The notes under the pieces are model-generated. The model did no database searches. It saw only the letters and a program-made list of their open reading frames with translations, and was not told the origin of the DNA. DNA of 59,135 nucleotides from Methanobrevibacter sp. (GTDB taxonomy: Archaea; Methanobacteriota; Methanobacteria; Methanobacteriales; Methanobacteriaceae). Shown here one piece after another: positions 28,393 to 37,617 of this stretch. The stretch is from assembly GCF_017410345.1 (NCBI RefSeq), contig NZ_JAFQQZ010000041.1, positions 1 through 59,135 on the forward strand. Direction: 5' to 3'. Position 1 is the stretch's first letter. Each line of letters opens with the position of its first letter. The position numbers were made by a program, and so were the translations under genes.

Positions 28393-29874
28393 ATGTCATT
28401 CACTGTTGAAAGAAAATTGGAGATATGCAAGCAGAGCAATGATAGGCCTGGCTGCTGCTGGTACTTATGTGACAATCCACACAAATCCTCATGTAAGAAC
28501 TGTTACAGCTGCTATTCAAACTGTCCTCATGGCGTATATGAAGTGATCAATGACGAACCATTGCCTATACATCAGGAAAACTGTGTAGGGTGCAAGATCT
28601 GTGAAGAGATGTGTCCGACACATGCGATATATGTAAGGCCTCTCGTTGATGAGGGAAGAGGAGTCTGGTCAAATTCAACAATGGTTGAAATCAAACGTAA
28701 AAGCCAAACCGGAGCATATAAGGTCAGAGGTTGCGGACTCACCAGAAGAATCCCAACATTCGATGACTTAAGCATATTGCCTGCACAGGTATCAAGGCCT
28801 CCAATAGACTCATATAGGGAAACATGCAAGACTTCCGTAGTCCTTGGAGACAGGTTTGCGGAAAATCCGATTGAAATTGACACTCCAATCATGATTGGTG
28901 CAATGTCCTTCGGTGCTTTAAGCAAGGAAGCAAAGATAGCATTGGCTATTGGAAGCAGCAAGGTAGGCACAATCACCAATACCGGTGAAGGGGGAATGCT
29001 TCCTGAGGAAAGGCATTATGCCGACAAATTGATTGCCCAGTATGCATCAGGCCGTTTCGGTGTTTCAGCAAGCTATTTGAACAATGCGGAAGCTGTAGAG
29101 ATAAAGATAGGTCAAGGTGCGAAATCCGGTATGGGAGGACATTTGCTTTCCCATAAGGTTACTGCAGAAGTTGCCAGGGTTAGAAACATTCCGGAAGGAA
29201 CCTCCGCATTAAGCCCTGCAAGACATATGGATATTGTCGGGCCTGAGGATTTAGGAATGAAGATCAATCAGTTAAGGGAAATCACCGACTGGAAAATACC
29301 AATCATCGTTAAATTCGCATCAGGTAGGGTTGAGCAGGATGTCAAGATCGCTGCAAAGGCTGGTGCGGACATTATTGTAGTCGATGGTATGCAAGGTGGA
29401 ACAGGTGCAGGGCCTGAGGTAGTCACAGAACATGCAGGTATTCCTACAATCGAGGCAATCGTAAAGGCTGATGATGCCCTTAAGGACATTAACTTAAGAA
29501 GTGAAGTGAGCCTTGTGGCTGCTGGAGGAATAAGGTCTGGAGCTGATGTGGCTAAGGCAATAGCTTTAGGTGCAGATGCTGTATATATCGCTACCTCTGC
29601 ATTGATTTCAATAGGATGCAAGGTCTGCCAATCCTGTTCTGAAGGAATCTGCCCTAAAGGAATTGCTACACAGGATAGGGCACTTAGAAGAAGATTGGAC
29701 CCTATAAGAAAAGGTCAGCAAGTTGCAAACTATATAGAGGCAATGACTCAGGAAGTGACATCACTGACCCAACAGGCCGGTAACACTGACATTGAAAATC
29801 TTGAACGTCAAGACTTGGTTGCATTGACTATGGAAGCTTCACAATTGACAGGAGTTCCAATGGTTAGAGGATAA
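28393..29874 (+). CDS. gltB: Glutamate synthase, FMN-binding synthase subunit
   Basis: This 493-residue protein carries two N-terminal 4Fe-4S motifs (CKNCYSCYSNCP and CVGCKICEEMCP). The central GltB barrel follows: TNTGEGGMLPEERHY, GRFGVSASYL, KIGQGAKSGMGGHL and VVDGMQGGTGAGP. A cluster site (CKVCQSCSEGICPKG) lies near residue 413. It condenses ammonia with 2-oxoglutarate and reduces the product to glutamate on FMN. The ATG follows the previous stop with no gap, so translation is coupled. The missing GltD-type NADPH subunit is presumably replaced by the F420 subunit upstream. Confidence 0.94.
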   Translation: MSFTVERKLEICKQSNDRPGCCWYLCDNPHKSSCKNCYSCYSNCPHGVYEVINDEPLPIHQENCVGCKICEEMCPTHAIYVRPLVDEGRGVWSNSTMVEIKRKSQTGAYKVRGCGLTRRIPTFDDLSILPAQVSRPPIDSYRETCKTSVVLGDRFAENPIEIDTPIMIGAMSFGALSKEAKIALAIGSSKVGTITNTGEGGMLPEERHYADKLIAQYASGRFGVSASYLNNAEAVEIKIGQGAKSGMGGHLLSHKVTAEVARVRNIPEGTSALSPARHMDIVGPEDLGMKINQLREITDWKIPIIVKFASGRVEQDVKIAAKAGADIIVVDGMQGGTGAGPEVVTEHAGIPTIEAIVKADDALKDINLRSEVSLVAAGGIRSGADVAKAIALGADAVYIATSALISIGCKVCQSCSEGICPKGIATQDRALRRRLDPIRKGQQVANYIEAMTQEVTSLTQQAGNTDIENLERQDLVALTMEASQLTGVPMVRG

Positions 29875-29905
29875 TTTAATTTTAAAAAGATTAGGAGATA
29901 TTATT

Positions 29906-32548
29906 ATGGCTGCATTCGAAAGAATCAAATCAGGGATTCCTGGGCTTGATGAAGCTTTGGACAATATTCGTTTAGGGGATAATGTAGTATGGAATGTAAC
30001 AAATCTAAATGAATTTTCTTACTTTGTGGATCCTTATGTAAAGCAGGCAAAAGAGGATGGCCGGAACTTGATATACATTCGCTTCTCTTATCATCCGCCA
30101 TTGGTGGAAATGACAGATGAGGATTTCAGGCTGCTTGAGATTGAAGAGAACAATCCCGACAGCGAATTCGCTATGATAGAGCGTGATGGGATTAAGATAT
30201 ATAAGGTAAATCCATACAATCAATTTGAAACATTCACTTTGGAAGTTCGCAGAATCATCGAAAAGGAAGGCTTTGATGCTTTCTATGTCTTTGACTGCTT
30301 AAGCGACCTTCAGGCCGTTTGGTCAACAGACTTGATGATGGGTAATTTCTTTAGGGTGACATGTCCGTTTCTATTCAAGCTTGACACCGTCGCTTATTTC
30401 CCTATTATCCGCGGAAGGCATTCCTATGATGCAATCGCTAAGATTCGTGAAACAACACAGCTCTTCCTGAATGTATACTCAAACAGTCCTGAGGAAGTTT
30501 ATGTTTCTCCTCTTAAGGTATGGAACAGGTATTCCCAAACCATGTTCCTAGGACATAAGTTCAATCCTAATACCGGTTTTGTCAAGGTCTTGCAGGATGG
30601 ACAGGAGGTCAGCAAATACTATAAGACCATCAATGATTCAAACAAACATCATAACGAGCAGATCCTGGACAGCTGGGAAAGATATATGCTTCAGGTAAGA
30701 ATGAAGTATGCCGATGGGGAGAATATCGATGATGAATGCGATAAGATCTGTGAGCTGATGATGACAAAAGATGAGAGGATGCTTTCCAAAATCAAGGAAT
30801 ACTTCACTTTTGAGGACTACATCACAATCTATGACCGCCGTGTTGGAAGTGGATTGGTAGGAGGTAAGACCTGTGGTATGCTTCTATCAAGAAAGATAAT
30901 CGAAAAGGATCGTCCGGATATATATAATAACTTTGAACCTGACGATTCGTTTTACATAGGTTCAGACCTCTTCTACACTTATATTGTTTCAAATGACCTA
31001 TGGGATCTTCGTGTAAAGCAAAGAACTCCTGAAGGCTATTATAAATACGGCAAGGAATTGGAGGAAGCTCTCAAGAATGGTACCTTTTCAGATGAGATTA
31101 GAAAGGCCTTCATCAACATATTGGACTATTTCGGACAGAATCCTATTATCGTCAGGTCAAGCAGTTTCCTTGAGGACGGATACGGCAATGCGTTTGCAGG
31201 AAAGTATGAATCAGTCTTTTGCGTAAACAGAGGCAGTCTTGAAGAGCGATTGGCTGCTTTTGAAGAGGCGGTAAAGATAGTATATTCCAGTACCATGAAC
31301 ATTTCAGCTTTGGAATATAGGAAAATAAACGGCTTGGACGATACCGATGAGCAGATGGCCCTTTTGGTTCAAAGGGTTTCAGGTTCCTATTACGGAGACT
31401 ATTTCTTCCCGACCGCTGCAGGAGTAGGTTTTTCATACAGCCCATATTCTCCACTCCCTGATATGGACAACAGCAAGGGAATGCTAAGGCTTGTAATGGG
31501 TCTTGGTACAAAGGCTGTTGACAGGACAAAAAAGGATTATCCAAGAATCATCAACCTTGACAAGCCTGAAGTGACAATGGCGAAGGACATTAAGGAAAAG
31601 CATAGGTATTCCCAGCATTACCTCGATGTGATTGACTTGAAGAACATAAGTTTGCATGATGTTCCAGTTGATGAAGGTTTGGGCATAATCCCAAGGTATG
31701 CTAAAAAGGTCCTTGTTGAACATGACCGTGAGGCAGAGAGAATGTTCCGTGACCGGGGACAACGTCGTGAGATAGTCTTTGTCAATTGTGAGGGGCTTGT
31801 GAAGAATCAGGAATTCATTGACGAGATGAAGGAAATCCTGAAAACATTGGAGAATGCATATGATTATCCTGTAGACATTGAATATACAGTCAATGTTGGA
31901 GAGGACAATTCATTCAATGTGAACCTATTGCAATGCAGACCACTTCAAGTTTCAGTAAACAATGAAGCAATTGAGATGCCTGAGGATAAGGATGTCTTCT
32001 TCCATATCAAGGAATCTTCCATGGGAATGTCACGTAAGAGCAAGATAGACACAATCTGTTATGTCGATCCTCATAAGTATTATGAATATCCTTATGCCCA
32101 AAAAAGTTCAATACCTAGGGTGATTAGCGATATAAATGCCTATTGCAAGGATAATGGCAAGACTGCAATTCTTATAGTTCCTGGAAGAATCGGAACTTCT
32201 TCCCCTGAGTTAGGGATTCCTGTAGTCTTTGCAGACATCAGCCATTTCTCTGCAATTATTGAGGAATCATACAGTGAAGTTGGCTATATGCCTGAACTGT
32301 CCTTTGGAAGCCATATGTTCCAGGACTTGGTGGAAGCTGACATTTACTATGGTGCATTGTTTGAAAACGAGAAAAAGCTGGAATTCAATAGGGATAGGGT
32401 CTATGATTATCCTAATATCCTGAAGGACATAAATCCTAACTTAAGCGATGAGATTTATGGCATGATACAGGTCATCGACTTTGATGAGGATAAGGCAGAA
32501 TTCTATCATGACATGAACAAGGACGAGACATTGTGCATTTTCAAATAA
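29906..32548 (+). CDS. Degenerate RecA/KaiC domain fused to PEP/pyruvate-binding ATP-grasp domain
   Basis: This protein has 880 residues. The first 200 look like a KaiC/RecA ATPase: RIKSGIPGLDEALDNI is the typical opening and FYVFDCLSD a Walker B-like strand. The Walker A loop is missing, however, replaced by NVTNLNEFS. From about residue 310 it is the nucleotide-binding domain of PEP synthase/PPDK: VGGKTCGMLLSRKI, PIIVRSSSFLEDGYGNAFAGKYES and LLQCRPLQ. The phosphohistidine swivel and the PEP barrel are absent. It therefore cannot be a full PEP synthase. It follows glutamate synthase by 31 bases with TAGGAGATATT, which suggests the same transcript. A regulatory or phosphotransfer role is possible but unproven. 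Confidence 0.82.
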   Translation: MAAFERIKSGIPGLDEALDNIRLGDNVVWNVTNLNEFSYFVDPYVKQAKEDGRNLIYIRFSYHPPLVEMTDEDFRLLEIEENNPDSEFAMIERDGIKIYKVNPYNQFETFTLEVRRIIEKEGFDAFYVFDCLSDLQAVWSTDLMMGNFFRVTCPFLFKLDTVAYFPIIRGRHSYDAIAKIRETTQLFLNVYSNSPEEVYVSPLKVWNRYSQTMFLGHKFNPNTGFVKVLQDGQEVSKYYKTINDSNKHHNEQILDSWERYMLQVRMKYADGENIDDECDKICELMMTKDERMLSKIKEYFTFEDYITIYDRRVGSGLVGGKTCGMLLSRKIIEKDRPDIYNNFEPDDSFYIGSDLFYTYIVSNDLWDLRVKQRTPEGYYKYGKELEEALKNGTFSDEIRKAFINILDYFGQNPIIVRSSSFLEDGYGNAFAGKYESVFCVNRGSLEERLAAFEEAVKIVYSSTMNISALEYRKINGLDDTDEQMALLVQRVSGSYYGDYFFPTAAGVGFSYSPYSPLPDMDNSKGMLRLVMGLGTKAVDRTKKDYPRIINLDKPEVTMAKDIKEKHRYSQHYLDVIDLKNISLHDVPVDEGLGIIPRYAKKVLVEHDREAERMFRDRGQRREIVFVNCEGLVKNQEFIDEMKEILKTLENAYDYPVDIEYTVNVGEDNSFNVNLLQCRPLQVSVNNEAIEMPEDKDVFFHIKESSMGMSRKSKIDTICYVDPHKYYEYPYAQKSSIPRVISDINAYCKDNGKTAILIVPGRIGTSSPELGIPVVFADISHFSAIIEESYSEVGYMPELSFGSHMFQDLVEADIYYGALFENEKKLEFNRDRVYDYPNILKDINPNLSDEIYGMIQVIDFDEDKAEFYHDMNKDETLCIFK

Positions 32549-32856
32549 TCAAATCAAATTCATATGGAAAACATTAATTGTTTTCGGGCAGGCGGGCGGG
32601 ACATATGCCTTTTTATTTGCAATAGTTCTTTTTCACGAAAAAAGATTTTTCAAATAAAACAAAACATAGGACAATGTGATCAATGACCCTGTTTGAGTTT
32701 TTGAGTTTATCTTGAATGGGGTTGTTTTTCACATTTCTTTTAATTCTTCTTTGCTTTCTTTTTTTAACATTAATTTTATATTCATTGAATTTTAGACTAA
32801 TTAATATATATCTTTTAATCTTTTTATTTTATAAATTCTTAAGATGATTGAATAAT
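32549..32856. other. Intergenic region with a G-rich tract
   Basis: This 308-base gap begins with the transcript end of the glutamate synthase operon. It includes the G-rich element at 32586-32614 listed next, and then ordinary A/T sequence with the MATE gene promoter. No gene is seen. Confidence 0.6.
32586..32614 (+). terminator. G-rich terminator-like element
   Basis: GGGCAGGCGGGCGGG (32586-32600) is followed by ACATATGCC and five T. GGCA can pair with TGCC to give a hairpin before the T-run. The four G-runs could instead form a two-tier G-quadruplex. Such GC density is exceptional in this sequence. It lies 37 bases after the stop codon of the operon. Confidence 0.55.
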
Positions 32857-34260
32857 ATGAACATTTTTGGAAGTTTTTTTGACATTCTAAGTGATAAGAC
32901 AGCAAATGAAAGAGGATACTTCTTTACAAATAGGCTTTTATGGGCTTTGTTCATCCCCCTTTTCATCGAACAGTCACTGGAATTCTGTGTAGGTCTTGCC
33001 GACTCTATGATGGTTGCATCCCTTGGTGAGGTTGCAATTTCTGGTGTTTCATTGGTTGATTTTCTGGTTCAGCTGCTCATATTCAGCTTTTCGGCTTTGG
33101 CTACAGGGGGAGCTGTCATTTCCGGACAGTATTTGGGAAACAAGGAGCCAAATAAGGCCTGTGACGCTTCCGATCAATTGGTTTGGTTTACAACAATATT
33201 GGCAATTCTAATGACAGTCTTTGTCTTGTTTGCAAAATCCTTTTTAATCAATATCCTATTCGGCCAGATAGATCAGGATGTTTTCGACACTGCAAACATT
33301 TATTTGAGCTATATGGCAATCTCCATTCCATTCATCGCATTGTTCAACTGCGGGGCAGCAATATTCAGGACAATGGGCAACGCCAAGGTTCCGATGCTGA
33401 TAATGTTTGTTTGTGATGTCTTGAACATTATCGGAAATGCAATCCTTCTTTTTGTCTTTGGATTTGGAGTTGAAGGTGTGGCCATTCCAACCGTCATTGC
33501 GAGGGCATTGGCTGCAATTGTTATGACAGGCTTTGTGCTTCAGGAAAAGTATGAGATACATATCCATAGGACATTAAGGCATAAGTTTGACTGGTCCTTG
33601 CTTAGGAAGGTCTTGGATGTGGGGATTCCATATGGAATTGAAAATGGGCTTTTCCAATTGGGCAGAGTATTGATCTTAAGTTTGGTTTCCACATTCGGAA
33701 CAATGGCAATCGCTGCAAACTCCGTCGGATATGCGATTGGAGTGTTTTCAGTCCTTCCGGGATTTGCAATAAACCTGGGATTGACTGCAGTCATTTCACG
33801 CTGTGTTGGAAGCAATGACTATGAACAGGCCAAATTCTATAATAAGAAAATACTGCTAAATGTCTTCCTGGCCCATTTGGGAATCAATCTGATCATATTC
33901 GCATTATTGCCATTCATATTGCAGATATATGATCTGTCCCCAACAACTGCTTCCATGGCTTCTGAAATGATAATTTGGCATGGAATCTTTGCAGTTCTGA
34001 TTTGGCCGATTGCATTTACACTGCCAACCACATTCAGAGGGGCAGGTGATGCCAAATGGCCTATGGTCGTTAGCTTGTCTGTTATGTTCATCTGCAGGAT
34101 CGGATTGTCTTATGTCATTGCTGACTTCCTGGGAGTTGGAGTCTTCGGCACATGGATTGCAATGTTCATAGACTGGTATGTAAGGGCAGGATTCTATATT
34201 TACAGGTACTTCAGCGGCAAGTGGATGGAATATAGGGCTGTCGGCAATGGGGCTTACTAA
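32857..34260 (+). CDS. MATE family efflux transporter
   Basis: This 467-residue membrane protein has about 12 transmembrane segments in two homologous halves. The first opens RLLWALFIPLFIEQSLEF with ADSMMVASLGE, and the second has GIPYGIENGLFQLGR. MATE carriers expel cationic compounds using sodium or protons. The ATG at 32857 is the natural start; an in-frame TTG nine bases upstream is possible. A second MATE gene, only distantly similar, is at 45.7 kb. The substrate is unknown. Confidence 0.9.
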   Translation: MNIFGSFFDILSDKTANERGYFFTNRLLWALFIPLFIEQSLEFCVGLADSMMVASLGEVAISGVSLVDFLVQLLIFSFSALATGGAVISGQYLGNKEPNKACDASDQLVWFTTILAILMTVFVLFAKSFLINILFGQIDQDVFDTANIYLSYMAISIPFIALFNCGAAIFRTMGNAKVPMLIMFVCDVLNIIGNAILLFVFGFGVEGVAIPTVIARALAAIVMTGFVLQEKYEIHIHRTLRHKFDWSLLRKVLDVGIPYGIENGLFQLGRVLILSLVSTFGTMAIAANSVGYAIGVFSVLPGFAINLGLTAVISRCVGSNDYEQAKFYNKKILLNVFLAHLGINLIIFALLPFILQIYDLSPTTASMASEMIIWHGIFAVLIWPIAFTLPTTFRGAGDAKWPMVVSLSVMFICRIGLSYVIADFLGVGVFGTWIAMFIDWYVRAGFYIYRYFSGKWMEYRAVGNGAY

Positions 34261-34322
34261 TAGTTTCATCGTATACGAATTTTCGCTAACCTTTAAATAT
34301 AACTTATGTATAAAATATTATT

Positions 34323-34355
34323 AGCTGTTTATAAAACAGCTACGCTTTTTTTTTT
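34323..34355 (+). terminator. Hairpin with T-run after the MATE gene
   Basis: AGCTGTTT-ATA-AAACAGCT is a perfect 8-base stem followed by ACGC and ten T. It is most simply the MATE terminator. A TATA-like TTTAAATA lies upstream at about 34291, so it could also be the first hairpin of the RNA that follows. Confidence 0.65.
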
Positions 34356-34365
34356 AAAATAAAGT

Positions 34366-34450
34366 GGTGATGTATGGTGTAAAAAGGGTTGCTTTTTAAC
34401 GTGATGAGCAGGTTTATGGTGGGCCTGTGTTATTAAGCGCCCTTTTTTTT
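34366..34450 (+). ncRNA. Candidate structured RNA upstream of dphB
   Basis: About 78 bases here are near 46% G+C by hand count, in flanks that are almost all A/T. They contain a 7-base hairpin TAAAAAG-GGTTG-CTTTTTA (34380-34398) and a GCAGG/CCTGT stem (34408-34412 with 34424-34428). A GGGC/GCCC stem (34421-34424 with 34439-34442) runs into eight T. The last two stems share base 34424, so they are alternatives, as in a switch before a terminator. No long reading frame exists. I do not recognise the family: it is not a tRNA, SRP, RNase P or C/D box RNA (D boxes absent). Confidence 0.5.
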
Positions 34451-34513
34451 ATTAATCTATTTTTATTTCTTATTTGAAAATTACAATTCATTATGGTTTA
34501 TTTAAGTGATTTT

Positions 34514-35311
34514 ATGTTTTATTTGGTTGGATTAGGATTATTTGATGAGAAGGACATATCCCTAAAAGGAGTGGAAGCATTAAGGAAAGTTGATAAGGTC
34601 TATGCCGAGTTTTTCACTTCACGCCTGTTTGGTTCCAATTTTGAAGCTATTGAGGATACCATTGGAAAGGAAATCATTGTTCTTGACAGGACTCAAGTTG
34701 AAGAGGAATCTGTTTTTCTAGAGGAAGCGAAGGATATGGATGTTGCACTGATCACCGGGGGAGACCCTTTGATTGCAACCACCCATTCTGATTTCCTTGT
34801 TGAATGTGCAAGAAAGGGAATTGATTTTGAAGTGATTCACGGATCATCAATATTGTCTTCAGCACCAGCCATTTCAGGCCTTCAGGCATATAAGTTCGGT
34901 AAGGTAACAACCATTCCATTTCCGGATTTGGAGTATAATTATTTCCCTAAATCTCCTTACATGGCGATTGAAGAGAACCTGAAGATGGATATGCATACAT
35001 TGGTCCTTTTGGATATTCAAGCCCATAAGGACAAATACATGACCATAAATGAGGGATTGGAAAATCTGATGACCATTAAGGAAAATCTTGATTATGAGGG
35101 GCTCATTGATGAGGATAGCTTGGCCATTGGAATCGCAAGGGTAGGATCAAAGGACAATCTTGTAAAGGCGGGATATATCAGGGATCTCATTGATTTCGAT
35201 TTTGGTGGACCTCTCCATTGCATTGTAATTCCTTCCAAATTGCATATTGTTGAAGCTGAATATTTGGTGGAAGTTGCTGGAGCCCCTAAAGAGATATTGG
35301 ATGATGTCTGA
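34514..35311 (+). CDS. dphB: Diphthine synthase
   Basis: This 265-residue SAM-dependent methyltransferase makes diphthine on elongation factor 2 during diphthamide synthesis. MFYLVGLGLFDEKDISLKG is the family start, and ITGGDPLIATTHSD and HGSSILSSAPAISGLQ are the SAM-binding blocks. It has a tetrapyrrole-methylase fold. I choose the ATG at 34514 behind AAGTGATTTT; the upstream ATG at 34493 would add seven residues not seen in the family. Confidence 0.93.
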   Translation: MFYLVGLGLFDEKDISLKGVEALRKVDKVYAEFFTSRLFGSNFEAIEDTIGKEIIVLDRTQVEEESVFLEEAKDMDVALITGGDPLIATTHSDFLVECARKGIDFEVIHGSSILSSAPAISGLQAYKFGKVTTIPFPDLEYNYFPKSPYMAIEENLKMDMHTLVLLDIQAHKDKYMTINEGLENLMTIKENLDYEGLIDEDSLAIGIARVGSKDNLVKAGYIRDLIDFDFGGPLHCIVIPSKLHIVEAEYLVEVAGAPKEILDDV

Positions 35312-36254
35312 TCTTATTAAATTTTTTTTATTGATTTATTTTTTTAATTAATATTATCTTTTTTTTTTAAAAAAATAGTAAATTTGCTGTTTTATTAAGT
35401 TTGTATAAATTTTTTAAAAATAGTAAAAAATAGGTTTTAATCGTTGTAAAAATTTTTAAAAAAATGGAAAAAGAGAAAAAAATAGGAAAGAACATAGTAG
35501 TTAGTTGTTAGCTTCTAATCTTTTAAAAAATTTTTAAAATTTATTTTTACAATATAAATCATAAAAATTCCGTTTTACTATGTTCTTCTAATGAATTATA
35601 TTATAAAAAAATTTTATAATACTCTTCATTTCCCAATGGATGTTAATCCTATACATATTTTTATTTTTTTAATTAATAAATATTTCCATATTTTACGAAT
35701 GAAAATGAGTTATTTTTTAGAACTCTCTAATTTTTAAAAAATATTCATTCTTTTATAAAAATATTATATTATTGTTTAAGAAATTAAAAAAATAATTATT
35801 AATTGTATTATAGAGATAATTTCTTAACTTATTTATGTTTAAAAAAATAGTTCTAAAATAAGAGGATATTTTTCATTGCCTTTTTTAAAAATTAATAAGT
35901 ATTTATAGTATTTAGGTAATTTGTAATAAGGTATTTATACAGGAGTATAAATATCAAGTTTTAAGGTAATTTATATAGGACTTTTTTATAAAAGACAATA
36001 ATTCAAATATCCTCTTATGTTAATATTATTGATTAATAAATTATTTTTATTGGAGATTATAAATTTATTAAATCATTGATATGTAATTATATACACATCG
36101 TATTATATTATGTTGTGAGAGTTTATAAATGTTTCGTTTTATTTTTTAGAGAAATGCTTTTTTGATATGAATATTAGTTTAGTTCAATAATGGTTTGATG
36201 AAAAAATAAAAATTATTAAAAAAGATTTTCTCAAAGCTTTAAAGTAAAAAAAGA
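35312..36254. other. Long non-coding stretch with nested inverted repeats
   Basis: There are 943 bases without a credible gene. They contain several perfect inverted repeats: AAGAACATAGTA (about 35487-35498) with its complement at about 35577-35588; AAGAAATTA/TAATTTCTT across about 35777-35826; a 14-base pair at 35858-35871 and 36005-36018; and a 10-of-11 dyad around 35930-35955. Direct repeats of AGGTAATTT lie in the last. It could be the remains of a small mobile element, a structured RNA, or a chromosomal site bound by proteins. Confidence 0.6.
35858..36018. repeat. 161-base segment bounded by 14-base inverted repeats
   Basis: ATAAGAGGATATTT (35858-35871) is repeated exactly inverted as AAATATCCTCTTAT (36005-36018). 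Inside is a second hairpin, GGTATTTATAC/GTATAAATATC, with a four-base loop. The size and plan would fit a miniature inverted-repeat element. I see no clear target duplication at the ends. Confidence 0.55.
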
Positions 36255-36485
36255 TTATTTTCTTCTCTTATTGGCATTCAATTCATATCTTTTCGGACTG
36301 CCAACATCCTCATGAGCCTGATTTAGAATGTAAAGGAAAACCCTCTTGTTGAGATTGTATTTTTTGGAAAACTTCTTATAAAGAGCGTATTTGCTTCTTC
36401 TATTTCCAAAATAGTCTATCTTTTCCAAGTACTCCTTTTTGATTTCCTCAATTGGACTTAGATCTTCTGGATTGTTTTGGCTCAT
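36255..36485 (-). CDS. Small basic hypothetical protein
   Basis: This 76-residue protein is rich in Lys, Arg, Tyr and Asn, with two probable helices (IEEIKKEYLEKIDYF and YALYKKFSKKYNL) and a basic tail ending NANKRRK. I recognise no family. The start has AAGGAATT upstream on its strand. The helices and charge would suit a small nucleic acid-binding protein, but that is a guess. It borders the long non-coding stretch. Confidence 0.6.
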   Translation of the reverse strand: MSQNNPEDLSPIEEIKKEYLEKIDYFGNRRSKYALYKKFSKKYNLNKRVFLYILNQAHEDVGSPKRYELNANKRRK

Positions 36486-36761
36486 AATTTAATTCCTTGT
36501 TTTATTTTAAAAATTAGATAAATTGATTTCTACTATTTAATATGTTTATAAATTATTTAAAATTTTCTTAAATTGTAATAATTCTTCCGATTTAATGAAT
36601 AAGTGTATAATTTATACTAAATGTTTATATTGGATTAAATTAAATATTTAATATGTTGTATGAAATATCTTATTTTTTAAAAATCTCTTTTTAAATTTAA
36701 TATTTCATTAACTTATAAAATATTTTAATCTGTTATATTTTTATGATTAAGGATTGATTAA

Positions 36762-37403
36762 ATGGATTTAAATTTTGACTTTACAGAAAAAAGGGTAATA
36801 CTCACAGTATTCTTCTGTATGGCCTTCACCATTGCAAACTTAATTACAGTTAAGATTATCAACATCAATTTCTTAGGTATGGAAACTCCTGCTGGAGTAT
36901 TGATCTATCCTTTGGTATATATCTTAACCAACGTAATTGCTGATGTATACGGTGAAAGGGTTGCACAAAGAACCCTTATATTAGGTATTGCTGCTGACGT
37001 ATTATTCGTATTTATGACTACTTTAATATTATTCTTGCCATCCCCAGACTTCTTTACTGGTGATGCAGCATTATCCTTTGTATTTACCCAAACCCCAAGA
37101 ATTCTTGTAGCTTCATACATCAGTTACTTGATCGGTAACTTGGTAAATGCAAGATTGACTACAATTGTAAACGCAGGCAAGGCTTACTCCTCTGGAATAA
37201 ACCTCTTGGTTCTTGCTTTCAGTGAATTCATTGATAACTTCGTATTCATTGGACTCGCATTTATTGGTGTTTATTCTGTTGTAGATATCTTAATAATGAT
37301 TATCACTCACTGGATATTAAGTTTGATTTGGACTGCAATCGCTCAGCCATTCACTACCATGACTGTAAGATGGGCTGAAAAAGGCAAACCAGTTGAAGCT
37401 TAA
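36762..37403 (+). CDS. Queuosine-precursor transporter (VUT/YhhQ family)
   Basis: This 213-residue membrane protein has about six transmembrane segments. PAGVLIYPLVYILTNVIADVYGE near residue 45 and LVASYISYLIGNLVNARL near residue 115 are the YhhQ family marks. Bacterial YhhQ takes up preQ0/preQ1. In an archaeon the imported base would feed archaeosine synthesis in tRNA, which is inference. AAGGATTGAT precedes the ATG. A strong hairpin terminator follows. Confidence 0.9.
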   Translation: MDLNFDFTEKRVILTVFFCMAFTIANLITVKIININFLGMETPAGVLIYPLVYILTNVIADVYGERVAQRTLILGIAADVLFVFMTTLILFLPSPDFFTGDAALSFVFTQTPRILVASYISYLIGNLVNARLTTIVNAGKAYSSGINLLVLAFSEFIDNFVFIGLAFIGVYSVVDILIMIITHWILSLIWTAIAQPFTTMTVRWAEKGKPVEA

Positions 37404-37478
37404 TTGTAAGTTCCTTTTATGTAGTGATGTATAATATTAATTAGTTTTTAAAAATTAAAAATCAAAATAAGTTTTAAG

Positions 37479-37531
37479 ATCAAATGTGAATTCAAAATTG
37501 GATTTCACATTTTGATATTTCTTTTTTTTTT
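37479..37531 (+). terminator. Hairpin terminator of the transporter gene
   Basis: ATCAAATGTGAA pairs with TTCACATTTTGAT (one bulged T), with a loop AATTGG-type region, and is followed by ATTTC and a run of ten T. Confidence 0.7.
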
Positions 37532-37617
37532 AAGTGTCTTTTTTGTGATGCCCTATTCTATTTTTGACTATTTTTAACCGGATTATTTTTTTTATGAAAT
37601 TTAATTTACTATTTTTT

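Noticed and set aside
29906-32548. A complete phosphoenolpyruvate synthase
   Set aside because: The phosphohistidine and PEP-binding domains are missing and the N-terminus is a RecA-like domain instead.
24002-32575. A shared 16-base word AATCAAATTCATATGG in the glnA leader and after the glutamate synthase operon
   Set aside because: In so A/T-rich a sequence a few such matches are expected by chance within this window.
34415-34435. A possible short leader peptide in the candidate RNA upstream of dphB
   Set aside because: Only about ten codons, no convincing ribosome binding site, and the segment is better explained by RNA stems.
34366-34450. C/D box sRNA or fluoride-type riboswitch
   Set aside because: GTGATGA resembles a C box, but no CTGA D boxes exist, and the fluoride motif's conserved core is absent.
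35312-36254. A CRISPR array
   Set aside because: The repeats are inverted pairs of different sequence, not regularly spaced direct repeats, and no cas gene is near.
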